A stretch of 64,000 nucleotides of DNA from Streptomyces phaeolivaceus (GTDB taxonomy: Bacteria; Actinomycetota; Actinomycetes; Streptomycetales; Streptomycetaceae): assembly GCF_009184865.1 (NCBI RefSeq), contig NZ_CP045096.1:5022001-5086000 (forward strand). Direction: 5' to 3'. Below the pieces are notes generated by a model. That model had not been told where the DNA came from. It saw nothing but the letters and a program-made list of their open reading frames with translations, and searched no databases. The translations under genes were made by a program, and so were the position numbers. Shown here in pieces: positions 44,939-53,249 of the stretch. The first letter of the stretch is position 1. Every line of letters starts with the position of its first letter.

Positions 44939-45988
44939 ATGCCGCAAGGATCCTCGCAACGCCGGGGCCCGATCCCGTCCCCGTGCCCGTCCCCGCCTCC
45001 TCCTCCGCCCTCTCCCCATCGCGTCGCGGTGATCGTCGACGAGGCCACCAACCCGTTCGAGGTGGGTGTGGCGACCGAGTTGTTCGGGCTGCCTCGGCCC
45101 GAGTTGGGGCTGCCCGCGCCGCTGTACGAGGTGACGCTGTGCACCCCCGGGCCGGAGGTCCGGATGAACCACGGGTTCTTCACCCTGACCGGGGCCGCGG
45201 ACCTCGACGCCGTCGACGACGCCGACACCCTGATCGTGCCGGGCCACCCCGACAACGTCGTACCGCGCGGGGCCGCCGTGCTCGACGCCGTCCGGCGCGC
45301 CCACGCGCGCGGGGCGCGGGTCGTGAGCTTCTGCACCGGCACCTTCGCGCTGGCGGAGGCCGGCGTGCTCGACGGACGCCGGGCCACCACCCACTGGCGC
45401 TGGGCCGAGGCGTTCCGGGAGCTGCATCCGAAGGTCCGGCTGGAACCGGACGTGCTCTATGTCGACGAGGGCGATCTGCTGAGTTCCGCCGGCAGCGCGG
45501 CCTCGCTCGACCTGGGGCTGCATCTGTGGCGCCGGGACCATGGCGCGGAGATCGCCAACGCGGTGAGCCGGCGGCTGGTCTTCGCCTCCCATCGCGACGG
45601 AGGGCAGCGGCAGTTCGTGGAGCGACCCGTTCCGCATGTGCGGGACGAGTCCCTGGGCCCCGTGCTGGCCTGGGCGCAGGAGCGGCTCGACACCCCGCTC
45701 ACGGTCGCCGACCTCGCCGGTCGCGCGGCCGTGTCACCGGCCACCCTGCACCGCCGCTTCCGCGCCCAGCTCGGTACGACACCGCTGGCCTGGCTCATCG
45801 GGGAACGCGTGACCCTGGCCCGGCGGCTCATCGAGCGCGGCGAGCACCGGCTCGATGTCGTCGCCGAGCGCAGCGGTCTCGGGACCGCCGCGAATCTGCG
45901 CGCCCGGCTGCGCCAGGAGACCGGCCTGAGCCCTTCGGCCTACAGACGACGTTTCGGAGCGGCCCCCGGGGAACGCCTGAAGGCATGA
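44939..45988 (+). CDS. GlxA-type AraC-family regulator (DJ-1/PfpI sensor plus HTH)
   Basis: The 349-residue protein has a DJ-1/PfpI-like domain, with SFCTGTFALAEAGVLDGRRA around the nucleophile-elbow Cys. A C-terminal AraC double helix-turn-helix follows: VADLAGRAAVSPATLHRRFR and ERSGLGTAANLRARLRQETG. GlxA-type regulators sense small metabolites and activate or repress nearby operons. The first ~30 residues are Pro/Ser-rich. The last codons overlap the LURP-type gene by four bases (ATGA). Confidence 0.88.
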   Translation: MPQGSSQRRGPIPSPCPSPPPPPPSPHRVAVIVDEATNPFEVGVATELFGLPRPELGLPAPLYEVTLCTPGPEVRMNHGFFTLTGAADLDAVDDADTLIVPGHPDNVVPRGAAVLDAVRRAHARGARVVSFCTGTFALAEAGVLDGRRATTHWRWAEAFRELHPKVRLEPDVLYVDEGDLLSSAGSAASLDLGLHLWRRDHGAEIANAVSRRLVFASHRDGGQRQFVERPVPHVRDESLGPVLAWAQERLDTPLTVADLAGRAAVSPATLHRRFRAQLGTTPLAWLIGERVTLARRLIERGEHRLDVVAERSGLGTAANLRARLRQETGLSPSAYRRRFGAAPGERLKA

Positions 45989-46479
45989 GATTCCTCGTGC
46001 GCGACCGGCTCCTCGGTATCGGTGACGACTACTGGATCGAGGACGAACACGGCAGAAAGGCCTTCCTCGTCGACGGGAAGGCCATGCGGCTGCGGGACAC
46101 CTTCGAGTTGAAGGACACCCGGGGGCAGGTACTGATCGACATCCGCCGCAAGATGTTCGCCCTGCGCGACACCATGGTCGTCGAACGGGCCGGCGAGCCC
46201 CTCGCCACCGTCCGCCGCAAGCGGCTGTCCCTGCTGCGCAACCACTACCGGGTCGCCCTGGCCGACGGCACGGAGCTCGATGTCAGCGGCAAGATCCTCG
46301 ACCGTGAGTTCGTCATCGAGTACGACGGCGAACTCCTCGCGCGCATCTCCCGCAGATGGCTGCGCGTCCGCGAGACCTACGGCCTGGACGTCGTACGCGA
46401 CGACGCGGACCCGGCGCTGCTGATCGCCGTCACGGTGTGCGTGATCAACCTGTCGGAGCGGGAGCGGGAGGACCGCTGA
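45985..46479 (+). CDS. LURP-one-related (tubby-like) protein
   Basis: The 164-residue protein starts MRFLVRDRLLGIGDDYWIED and continues with alternating beta strands (DGKAMRLRDTFELKD, GQVLIDIRRKMF) that form the small tubby-like barrel of the LURP-one-related family. Proteins of this type are found in plants and bacteria; the bacterial function is unknown, perhaps phospholipid binding. ATG 45985 overlaps the AraC-type stop, giving translational coupling, so the two may act together. It is convergent with the nitrilase-type gene. Confidence 0.85.
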   Translation: MRFLVRDRLLGIGDDYWIEDEHGRKAFLVDGKAMRLRDTFELKDTRGQVLIDIRRKMFALRDTMVVERAGEPLATVRRKRLSLLRNHYRVALADGTELDVSGKILDREFVIEYDGELLARISRRWLRVRETYGLDVVRDDADPALLIAVTVCVINLSEREREDR

Positions 46480-46511
46480 CGGCGGCGGGAAGGGGGCGGG
46501 CCCCGGAGCGC

Positions 46512-47306
46512 TCAGCGGCGCGGTGTCTCCAGTCCCAGCAGTCTGTCCTTGAGGGCCGGGAACTGTTCCCGGGTGGTCGCGACCCTCGTCGGGTCGAACT
46601 CGACCGTGAGGACCTCCTCGTCGGGGCCCGCCTCCGCCAGCACCTCGCCCCAGGGGTCGACCACGATCGAGTGGCCGGCCTGGGGAACTCCCGCGTGGGT
46701 ACCGGCCGTTCCGCAGGCGAGGACATAGGCCTGGTTCTCGACGGCGCGCGCCCGTGCCAGCAGGGTCCAGTGGGCGCGGCGGCGCTCCGGCCAGCCGGCG
46801 CAGAGGACGAAGGTCTCGGCGCCCGCGTCGACGAGACCGCGGAACAGCTCGGGGAAGCGGAGGTCGTAGCAGGTGGCGATGCCGACGGTCGTGTCGGGCA
46901 GACCGAGGGTGACCAGTTCCGAGCCCGCGCCCATCAGCACGGCCTCGCCCTTGTCGAAGCCGAAGCGGTGGATCTTGCGGTAGGCGGCGGCGAGGTCGCC
47001 GGACGGTGAGAAGACGAGGGAGGTGTTGTAGAGAGATCCGTCAGGTGCGCGCTCGGGGATCGAGCCCGCGTGCAGCCAGACACCCGCGTCGCTCGCCGCC
47101 TTGGCCATCGCCTCGTGCGTCGGCCCCTCCAACGGTTCGGCCGCCGTGGCGAAGGACTCGAACGCGAATGCGCCGGTGGTCCACAGCTCCGGTAGGACGA
47201 CAAGATCGGCACCGGCCTGCTCCCGCACCAGGGACGCCACCCGCCGCCTGCGCGAATCGACCGATTCGTCCTCGTCTACGCGGATCTGGATGAGCGAGGC
47301 GCGCAC
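46512..47306 (-). CDS. Carbon-nitrogen (nitrilase-superfamily) hydrolase
   Basis: The 264-residue enzyme has the catalytic triad Glu in VLPELWTTGAF, Lys in YRKIHRFGFDKGE, and Cys in IATCYDLRFPELFRG. Members hydrolyse amides such as omega-amidase substrates; YafV/Nit2-like activity on 2-oxoglutaramate is possible but not shown. GTG 47306 starts the fold (VRASLIQIRVDE). The longer open frame to 47411 includes residues that look non-coding. It is divergent from the mycothiol-type gene. Confidence 0.87.
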   Translation of the reverse strand: MRASLIQIRVDEDESVDSRRRRVASLVREQAGADLVVLPELWTTGAFAFESFATAAEPLEGPTHEAMAKAASDAGVWLHAGSIPERAPDGSLYNTSLVFSPSGDLAAAYRKIHRFGFDKGEAVLMGAGSELVTLGLPDTTVGIATCYDLRFPELFRGLVDAGAETFVLCAGWPERRRAHWTLLARARAVENQAYVLACGTAGTHAGVPQAGHSIVVDPWGEVLAEAGPDEEVLTVEFDPTRVATTREQFPALKDRLLGLETPRR

Positions 47307-47538
47307 ACTACCACCGTCCTGGCATTCGAGCCGTCCACACCGGCCTACGATCGTCACACGAAAGCACTGCCGGGGTGCCTCACAGCAGCGTAACTTAACG
47401 TTCCACAGCACCCACTGACAGCCGCCGACGACCTACTCACCGCCGTCAACGCCGACGCCCCAACTGAAAACCGTCGCCCACATACCCATACGCACCGACC
47501 GTACTGACAGGTACCGACCGCCCGAGGGGTCCCGTTCC

Positions 47539-48363
47539 GTGAGTCTGCATCCCACTCTTCAGCCCTACGCCGACGCCTGGACCCACTCCGTGGACGCGAT
47601 ATCCGAGCTGGTGTCGCCGCTCGTGGAGGGCGAGTGGAACCGGCGGACGCCATGCCCGGGATGGTCGGTGCGCGACGTGGTCTCCCATGTCATCGGCCTG
47701 GACTGCGAGATGCTCGGCGACCCGCGGCCGATCCACACCCTGCCGCGCGACCTGTACCACGTACGGACCGAGCACCAGCGGTACATGGAGATGCAGGTCG
47801 ACGCCCGCCGTCACCACACCGCGCCCGAGATGACCTCCGAGCTGGAGTACACGATCATCCGGCGCAACCGTCAGCTGCGGAACGAGTCGCGGGCCCCGGG
47901 GCACAAGATCCGTGGCCCGCTCGGCACCGAACTGACCCTCGAACAGGCCATGCGGAACCGCGCGTTCGATGTGTGGGTCCATGAGCAGGATCTGCGCGCC
48001 GCGCTGGGCATGCCCGGGAACCTGGACTCGCCGGGCGCGCTCGTCGTCCGTGACGAGCTGCTGTCCGTGCTGCCGAAGGTCGTCGCCGAGGACGCGCAGG
48101 CGCCGCGCAGTTCGGCCGTCGTCTTCGACGTCCACGGGCCGGTGGAGTTCATCCGCACGGTCCGCGTCGACATCCAGGGGCGCGGCACCCTGGAGACCTC
48201 CCCGGCACTCGGCCCCGCCGCCACCCTCACCCTCGACTGGGAGACCTACGTCCGTCTGGCCTGTGGCCGTGTCACCGCCGATCTCGTCGCCGACCGCATC
48301 AAGGCCGAGGGCGACCCCCATCTGATCGCGGCGATCCTGCGGGCCTTCGCGGTGACCGTGTAG
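47539..48363 (+). CDS. Maleylpyruvate isomerase-family (mycothiol-dependent type) protein
   Basis: The 274-residue protein has the DinB-like four-helix N-terminal domain with NRRTPCPGWSVRDVVSHV, where the His is a probable metal ligand, and AFDVWVHEQDLRAALG. A C-terminal domain of the same family follows. Such actinobacterial proteins use mycothiol as cofactor for isomerase or transferase reactions; the substrate is unknown. The start at GTG 47539 begins the protein-like part. A hairpin follows 15 bases after the stop, shared with the convergent TauE gene. Confidence 0.82.
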   Translation: MSLHPTLQPYADAWTHSVDAISELVSPLVEGEWNRRTPCPGWSVRDVVSHVIGLDCEMLGDPRPIHTLPRDLYHVRTEHQRYMEMQVDARRHHTAPEMTSELEYTIIRRNRQLRNESRAPGHKIRGPLGTELTLEQAMRNRAFDVWVHEQDLRAALGMPGNLDSPGALVVRDELLSVLPKVVAEDAQAPRSSAVVFDVHGPVEFIRTVRVDIQGRGTLETSPALGPAATLTLDWETYVRLACGRVTADLVADRIKAEGDPHLIAAILRAFAVTV

Positions 48364-48378
48364 CTCTCGCGGGTGCCC

Positions 48379-48396
48379 GCGCCCGGCCCGGGGCGC
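48379..48396. terminator. Short GC hairpin between convergent genes
   Basis: A 6-bp stem GCGCCC/GGGCGC closes a 6-base loop directly between the stop codons of the two convergent genes. Confidence 0.4.
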
Positions 48397-48398
48397 GA

Positions 48399-49166
48399 TC
48401 AGGCGAACTGGTCGAAGGCCAGCTTCGTCACCATGCCCACCACCACGACCACCAGCACCACACGGACGAAGCCCGAGCCCCTCTTGAGCGCGGTCCGTGA
48501 ACCGAGCACGGCTCCGGCGATATTGCCGACGGCCATGCCCATGCCCAGGGCCCAGAGCACATTGCCCTGCCAGGCGAACACCGAGAGCGCGCCCAGGTTG
48601 GAGGAGGCGTTGACGACCTTCGCCATGGCCGCGCTCTCCAGGAACTGGGTGGCCAGCAGCGAGGTGAAGGTGATGATCAGAAAAGTGCCGACACCGGGGC
48701 CGAACACCCCGTCGTAGAAGCCGATCCCGACGCCCGCGAGCAGGACGGCCGCGATCCGGCGCCGCCGGGTCACCGCCGCCTCGATGTGCCGCACGCCGAA
48801 CGACGGCTTGACGGCCACCAGGAGCGCCACGCCGACGAGCAGCGCCATGACGACGGGGCGGAAGTACCCGGTCGGGACGTTCGCCGCGCACAGCGCGCCC
48901 AGGGCACTGGACGGCACGGCGAGCGCCGCGGCCGGCAGAAGTATCGAGCGGTCGAGCCGGGCGCGCCGCTGGTACAGATACGCGGCGGTCGCGGTCCCCA
49001 TGACCGCGGCGACCTTGTTGGTGCCCAGCGCCGTCGCGGGCGCGTGGTGCGGGAACGTCAGCAGCAGCACGGGGATGAGCAGCAGGCCGCCCCCGCCCAC
49101 CACCGCGTCCACCCACCCGGCCGCCGTCGCGGCGAGCAGCAGTCCGAGCACGTCGAAGACATCCAT
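48399..49166 (-). CDS. TauE/SafE-family sulfite or organosulfonate exporter
   Basis: The 255-residue integral membrane protein has about eight hydrophobic helices in two repeats. Family features are GWVDAVVGGGGLLLIPVLLL near the N terminus and GFYDGVFGPGVGTFLIITFT in the second half. The family moves sulfur-containing anions out of the cell; the substrate of this member is unknown. ATG 49166 has GGGGGG about six bases upstream. No sulfur-metabolism gene is adjacent. Confidence 0.88.
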   Translation of the reverse strand: MDVFDVLGLLLAATAAGWVDAVVGGGGLLLIPVLLLTFPHHAPATALGTNKVAAVMGTATAAYLYQRRARLDRSILLPAAALAVPSSALGALCAANVPTGYFRPVVMALLVGVALLVAVKPSFGVRHIEAAVTRRRRIAAVLLAGVGIGFYDGVFGPGVGTFLIITFTSLLATQFLESAAMAKVVNASSNLGALSVFAWQGNVLWALGMGMAVGNIAGAVLGSRTALKRGSGFVRVVLVVVVVGMVTKLAFDQFA

Positions 49167-49288
49167 GGCGATCCCCCCGTAGCCCACAGAGCTTGATCAA
49201 GCTACGGGACGGATCACCCCGATGTAAGGGTTGAAAAGCGCCAGCGCACCTGACGATTCCGGACAGCAGCGTAAGACGGGAAAGCCCC

Positions 49289-50617
49289 TTACGCCGGTAC
49301 GTGCACCGTCTCCACCCGGCTGGCCACCAGCCGTTCCCGTTCACGGCGGGCCGCACGGCCGCGCAGCCGGAAGATCTGGCTCAGACCCAGCGCCTGGAGG
49401 ACGAAGACGGCGGAGAAGGCGATGCCGTAGTCGTCGTCGGTCAGGTCCAGAAGGACGCCGACCGCGAAGAGGGTCGTCATGGAGGCGACGAAACCGCCCA
49501 TGTTGGTGATTCCGGAGGCGGTGCCCTGACGCTCCGGCGGATTCGCCGGGCGGGCGAAGTCGAAGCCGAGCATCGAGGCCGGGCCGCAGGCGCCGAGGAC
49601 CGTACAGAGGACGATCAGCAGCCACATCGGCGCGTGCTCGCCGGAGGACAGCACCGGGTACAGGATCGTGGTCGCCCACACCGCCGCCGTCGCGAGGACC
49701 GTGCCGAGCGCCAGCGGCAGCCGCGCCGCGTGGTGCCGGGCGACGATCTGGCCGTACACCAGTCCGACGACCATGTTGGACAGGACGACGAGGGTGAGCA
49801 GTTCACCGGCGGTGCCACGGCTGAGCCCCTGCGCCTGGACCAGGAACGGCAGCCCCCACAGCAGCAGGAACACCATCGCCGGGAACTGCGTGGTGAAGTG
49901 CACCCACATCCCGAGCCGGGTGCCGGGCTCCCGCCAGGACGCCGCGATCTGCCGCCGGACGTACGCCGCCCCGTGGTGCGGGAAGGGCTCCGGCTCGTGC
50001 CCCTCGGGGTGGTCCTTGAGAAACAGCAGGGTCAGGACGAGGACGACGAGACCGGCGACCGAACTGCCCGCGAAGGCCGCCGTCCAGCCCACCCCGTGCA
50101 GCAGCCGGGCCAGCAGCAGCGTCGAGACCAGGTTGCCCGCCATACCGACCAGGCCGGCCATCTGTGCGACAAGCGGACCGCGCCGGGCCGGGAACCAGCG
50201 GCTGCCCAGCCGCAGCACGCTGATGAAGGTCATCGCGTCACCGCAGCCCAGCAGCGCCCGCGACGCAAGCGCCGTGCCGTACGACGGCGACAGCGCGAAG
50301 CCGATCTGGCCGGCGGTGAACAGCAGGATGCCCAGGGTCAGCACCTTCTTGGTGCCGAGCCGGTCGACCAGCAGGCCGACGGGTATCTGCATGCCCGCGT
50401 AGACCAGCAGCTGGAGTATCGAGAAGGTCGACAGGGCGGAGGCGCCCACGTGGAAGCGGTCGGCGGCGTCGAGACCGGCCACGCCCAGAGACGTACGGAA
50501 GATGACGGCGACGAAGTAGACGGAGACACCCACGCCCCAGACGGCGAGGGCGCGACGGCCGCCGGGCGGGTCCCCGGGCAGGGACCCGGCGGACGAGGAT
50601 ATGGCGGGGCGGCTCAA
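49289..50617 (-). CDS. MFS transporter
   Basis: The ~442-residue protein has 12 predicted helices and the MFS loop motif DRLGTKKVL between helices 2 and 3. It resembles hexuronate/aromatic-acid symporters of the family, though the substrate is unknown. TTG 50617 overlaps the GntR gene stop (TTGA) and has GGGGGGAGG four bases upstream, which supports this unusual start. GntR and MFS are thus translationally coupled, and the regulator likely controls the transporter and itself. The open frame extends further but in a non-coding style. Confidence 0.85.
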   Translation of the reverse strand: MSRPAISSSAGSLPGDPPGGRRALAVWGVGVSVYFVAVIFRTSLGVAGLDAADRFHVGASALSTFSILQLLVYAGMQIPVGLLVDRLGTKKVLTLGILLFTAGQIGFALSPSYGTALASRALLGCGDAMTFISVLRLGSRWFPARRGPLVAQMAGLVGMAGNLVSTLLLARLLHGVGWTAAFAGSSVAGLVVLVLTLLFLKDHPEGHEPEPFPHHGAAYVRRQIAASWREPGTRLGMWVHFTTQFPAMVFLLLWGLPFLVQAQGLSRGTAGELLTLVVLSNMVVGLVYGQIVARHHAARLPLALGTVLATAAVWATTILYPVLSSGEHAPMWLLIVLCTVLGACGPASMLGFDFARPANPPERQGTASGITNMGGFVASMTTLFAVGVLLDLTDDDYGIAFSAVFVLQALGLSQIFRLRGRAARRERERLVASRVETVHVPA

Positions 50618-51285
50618 CGGACCTCCCCCCGCGCCAGGTTGGAGAACCAGTTGACGTGCCGGTGCACGATCTCCACGGCCGCCTCCGCGTCGCCCGCGCG
50701 CAGCGCCCGAAGGATCTGCTCGTGCTCGATGAGCGTCTTGGTGATGCGGTCGGGGTGGGCGTGCATCACGGCGACGCCCATCCGCAGCTGCCGGTCGCGC
50801 AGTTGGTCGTAGAGGCGGGAGAGGATCTCGTTGCCCGCGCTGCGGACGATCTCGGCGTGGAAACACCGGTCGGTCACCGCGGCGCCCGCGAGGTCCCCCG
50901 CGGCGGCCTGTGCCTTCTGTTGTTCGAGCAGCTCTTCCAGCCGTTCGATCAGCCGCGGGGAGGCCGGGACCGTCTTGCGGACCGCGTGCTCCTCGACCAG
51001 CTGACGGGTCTCGACGACGTCCGCGATCTCCTGCGCGGAGACGGGCAGCACCAGGGCGCCCTTCTTCGGGTAGAGCTTGATCAGCCCCTCGACCTCCAGC
51101 CGCAGCAGGGCCTCCCGCACCGGCGTCCGGGACACGCCGACCGCCTCGGCCAGTTCGCCCTCGGTGAGCAGCGTGCCGCCCTCGTAACGGCGCTCCAGGA
51201 CGCCCTGTTTGACGTGGGCGTAGACACGGTCGGCGGCGGGGGGCTGCTTCACGACGGCGGGGGCGGGGGCCGGGGCGGAGGGCAT
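50614..51285 (-). CDS. GntR-family (FadR-type) transcriptional regulator
   Basis: The 223-residue protein has the winged helix with LTEGELAEAVGVSRTPVREA and LLRLEVEGLIKLYPKKGALV. An all-helical FCD ligand domain follows, with metal-binding histidines in CFHAEI and HEQILRALRAGD. FadR-type regulators respond to carboxylic acids. ATG 51285 is preceded by a -10-like TATGCT ending six bases upstream, so the mRNA is probably leaderless. It is the first gene of the GntR-MFS pair. Confidence 0.9.
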   Translation of the reverse strand: MPSAPAPAPAVVKQPPAADRVYAHVKQGVLERRYEGGTLLTEGELAEAVGVSRTPVREALLRLEVEGLIKLYPKKGALVLPVSAQEIADVVETRQLVEEHAVRKTVPASPRLIERLEELLEQQKAQAAAGDLAGAAVTDRCFHAEIVRSAGNEILSRLYDQLRDRQLRMGVAVMHAHPDRITKTLIEHEQILRALRAGDAEAAVEIVHRHVNWFSNLARGEVR

Positions 51286-51291
51286 GGCCAC

Positions 51292-51297
51292 AGCATA
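51292..51297 (-). promoter_or_regulatory. -10 box of the GntR gene
   Basis: TATGCT on the minus strand ends six bases before ATG 51285 and no RBS is seen, which fits a leaderless transcript. Confidence 0.4.
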
Positions 51298-51521
51298 GAT
51301 ACAACACGTACGCATCGCCGCTCCCGTCCACGATCCGGGACGGGGACCCCACCCTGAACCCGTCAGAAGACTGTGAGATGGACTTGAATTGACCCCCGGC
51401 TCACCCAGCGCACAACCTTTTGTGCTACTCACTTGTCACACGAGAAGCGGCCCTGCTTGCCCGCAACCGGAGCCCAAGTGGCCGCGCTCCACAGACATTT
51501 GACGCAATCGGGGTACTTGAC

Positions 51522-52421
51522 TTGATTACCGCCATAAAGGGCGCGCGTGTCCGCAGAGCCGCTGCAGTCGTCGTGACCACCGGTGCGATGATCGCGACCG
51601 GAGTCGTCGGCTCCGCTCCCGCGCAGGCCGCCGTCGCGAAGCCCACGATCACCGCCAAGGGCGCGTTCGTGATGAACAGCGCCAATGGCAAGGTCCTCTT
51701 CACCAAGGCCGCTGACACCAAGAGGCTCACCGCCTCCACCACGAAGGCCATGACCGCCAAGGTCGTGCTGTCGCAGTCGAACCTGAACCTCGACGCGAAG
51801 GTGACGATCAAGAAGGAGTACAGCGACTACATCGTCAAGAACGGTGCCTCGTCGGCCAACCTGATCGTCGGTGACAAGGTCACTGTCCGTCAGCTGCTCT
51901 ACGGGATGATGCTGAAGTCGGGCTGCGAGGCCGCCATGGCGCTGGCCGACAAGTTCGGTTCCGGCTCGACGATCGCGGCCCGCACCAAGAACTTCATCGC
52001 CAAGATGAACTCCACCGCCAAGAGCCTCGGCATGACGAACACGAAGTTCGACTCGTTCGACGGCATCAGCAAGGGCGCGAACGCCTCGACCCCGCGCGAC
52101 CTGAGCAAGCTCGCGCAGAACGTCATGAAGAACGCGACGTTCAAGAAGATCGTGGCGACGAAGTCGTACACGGCGAAGACCATCACCAAGACCGGCAGCA
52201 CCCGCACCATGGCGGCGTGGAACAACACCAACGACCTGCTGGGCTGGAAGGGCACCATCGGCGTCAAGACCGGTTCCGGCACCGAGGCCAAGTACTGCCT
52301 CATCTTCGCCGCCACCCGCAACGGCAAGACGATCGTGGGCACCGTCCTCACCTCCTCCTCCGCGGCCAACCGCACGGCGGACGTGAAGAAGCTGATGAAC
52401 TACGGCTTCGCCACGCTGTAA
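51522..52421 (+). CDS. Secreted D-alanyl-D-alanine carboxypeptidase
   Basis: The ~299-residue serine enzyme has a signal peptide ending GSAPAQA, then STTK with the active serine, SGC as the second motif, and KTGSG as the third. It trims the terminal D-Ala from peptidoglycan stem peptides outside the membrane. Lys and Thr content is high. The start is uncertain: TTG 51522 (LITAIKGARVRR) begins the natural signal peptide, since no ATG or GTG fits; the open frame to 51420 looks non-coding. A bidirectional terminator follows. Confidence 0.9.
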   Translation: MITAIKGARVRRAAAVVVTTGAMIATGVVGSAPAQAAVAKPTITAKGAFVMNSANGKVLFTKAADTKRLTASTTKAMTAKVVLSQSNLNLDAKVTIKKEYSDYIVKNGASSANLIVGDKVTVRQLLYGMMLKSGCEAAMALADKFGSGSTIAARTKNFIAKMNSTAKSLGMTNTKFDSFDGISKGANASTPRDLSKLAQNVMKNATFKKIVATKSYTAKTITKTGSTRTMAAWNNTNDLLGWKGTIGVKTGSGTEAKYCLIFAATRNGKTIVGTVLTSSSAANRTADVKKLMNYGFATL

Positions 52422-52437
52422 CCACACCAGCGCGAGG

Positions 52438-52472
52438 AAGGGGGCCGCCGCTCGACAGCGACGGCCCCCTTC
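52438..52472. terminator. Bidirectional terminator after the carboxypeptidase gene
   Basis: Stem GGGGCCG/CGGCCCC (52441-52447 and 52462-52468) is extended by AA/TT around one bulged C and by an inner CGCT/AGCG. It lies between convergent genes. Confidence 0.65.
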
Positions 52473-52477
52473 GCGGT

Positions 52478-52669
52478 TCAGCCCCGAGTCCGCCCCACAT
52501 GCTCCGCGAACGATGCCCACGCCCGTGGCGTGAGCCGGAGTATCCGCCCGTCCGGGTCCTTGGAGTCCCGGACGGCGACGGTGCCAGGTGTGTTGCGAGC
52601 GACTTCGACGCACTCGCCGTGCGCATCGCCGCTGCTGTACGTAGACCTCCTGAACTCGAATCCGGACAT
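52478..52669 (-). CDS. DUF397 protein
   Basis: The 63-residue protein reads FRRSTYSSGDAHGECVEVA near its start and RDSKDPDGRILRLTPRAW later, the complete DUF397 fold. In Streptomyces such proteins (BldB/Scr relatives) are encoded just after a DUF5753 helix-turn-helix regulator and act as its partner, resembling a toxin-antitoxin pair. Here that regulator gene is directly upstream (six bases) but keeps only its 3' end, so this DUF397 protein has lost its partner. Confidence 0.9.
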   Translation of the reverse strand: MSGFEFRRSTYSSGDAHGECVEVARNTPGTVAVRDSKDPDGRILRLTPRAWASFAEHVGRTRG

Positions 52670-52675
52670 GTCGGC

Positions 52676-52955
52676 TTACATCTCCTTGCGGATGTTGTCG
52701 ATGAAGCTGAGGGATTCGTGCCGCGCCATCCCCAGCCGGGTGAGGCGATCGAAGATCGCGTTGTGACGCGCGGCATCAGCCTCGCTCTCCAACCAGACCT
52801 TCGTCGAGACCGTGTCCGCTTGTACGAGGTCCAGGGCACCCGGCTCGGCGAAGGAAACCACGGTGAAGGCACTGGTCAACCCCGGGTGGGCACCCGCGAA
52901 GAACGGGACGACCTGCACCCTCACGTTGGGCCTGCGTTCCGCGTAATTCGCTATG
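52676..52955 (-). pseudogene. DUF5753 (Scr1-type) HTH regulator, only the C-terminal part left
   Basis: About 92 codons remain: IANYAERRPNVRVQVVPFFA, then AGAHPGLTS... and FIDNIRKEM at the end, the typical last third of DUF5753 proteins. The XRE helix-turn-helix and the first half of the sensor domain are missing, replaced by conjugative-element DNA at about 52950-52957. The open frame continues upstream into that DNA by chance. I infer truncation by insertion or recombination of the element. Confidence 0.8.
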
Positions 52956-53249
52956 CCTAGAGCCCAGATATGGCACGTGACCTGCGAGGACGAGCGCCGC
53001 GAGGCCATGACCGCGCGGGCCCAGGACGTCGCTCGTGCAAGCGGCCAGGGTGTCCTGCGGCTCACCGCGCTGATCGCGGTCACGGTCACCGACCTGGAGC
53101 AGTTGGAAACCGCGTGCGCCGAGCTCCAGGCGGACGCCTCGTCAGCGGGCCTGGAGATCCGCCGTGTGTGGGGAGCCCAGGACGACGCGTTCTCCGTCGC
53201 GGCTCTGCCTCTCGGCCTGGGCCTGCCCGACCGGCGGGTGGGTCTCTGA
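52953..53249 (+). pseudogene. 3' end of a SCO6880-type conjugation protein gene
   Basis: The last ~85 codons match the end of the SCO6880 family of actinobacterial conjugative elements: EDERREAMTARAQDVARASG, then RLTALIAVTVTDLEQLETAC and AALPLGLGLPDR. The full family has about 450-500 residues with two N-terminal membrane helices. The 5' part is missing at the junction with the DUF5753 remnant. Its TGA overlaps the ATG of the VirB4-like gene (TGATG), the normal order in intact elements. Confidence 0.72.
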
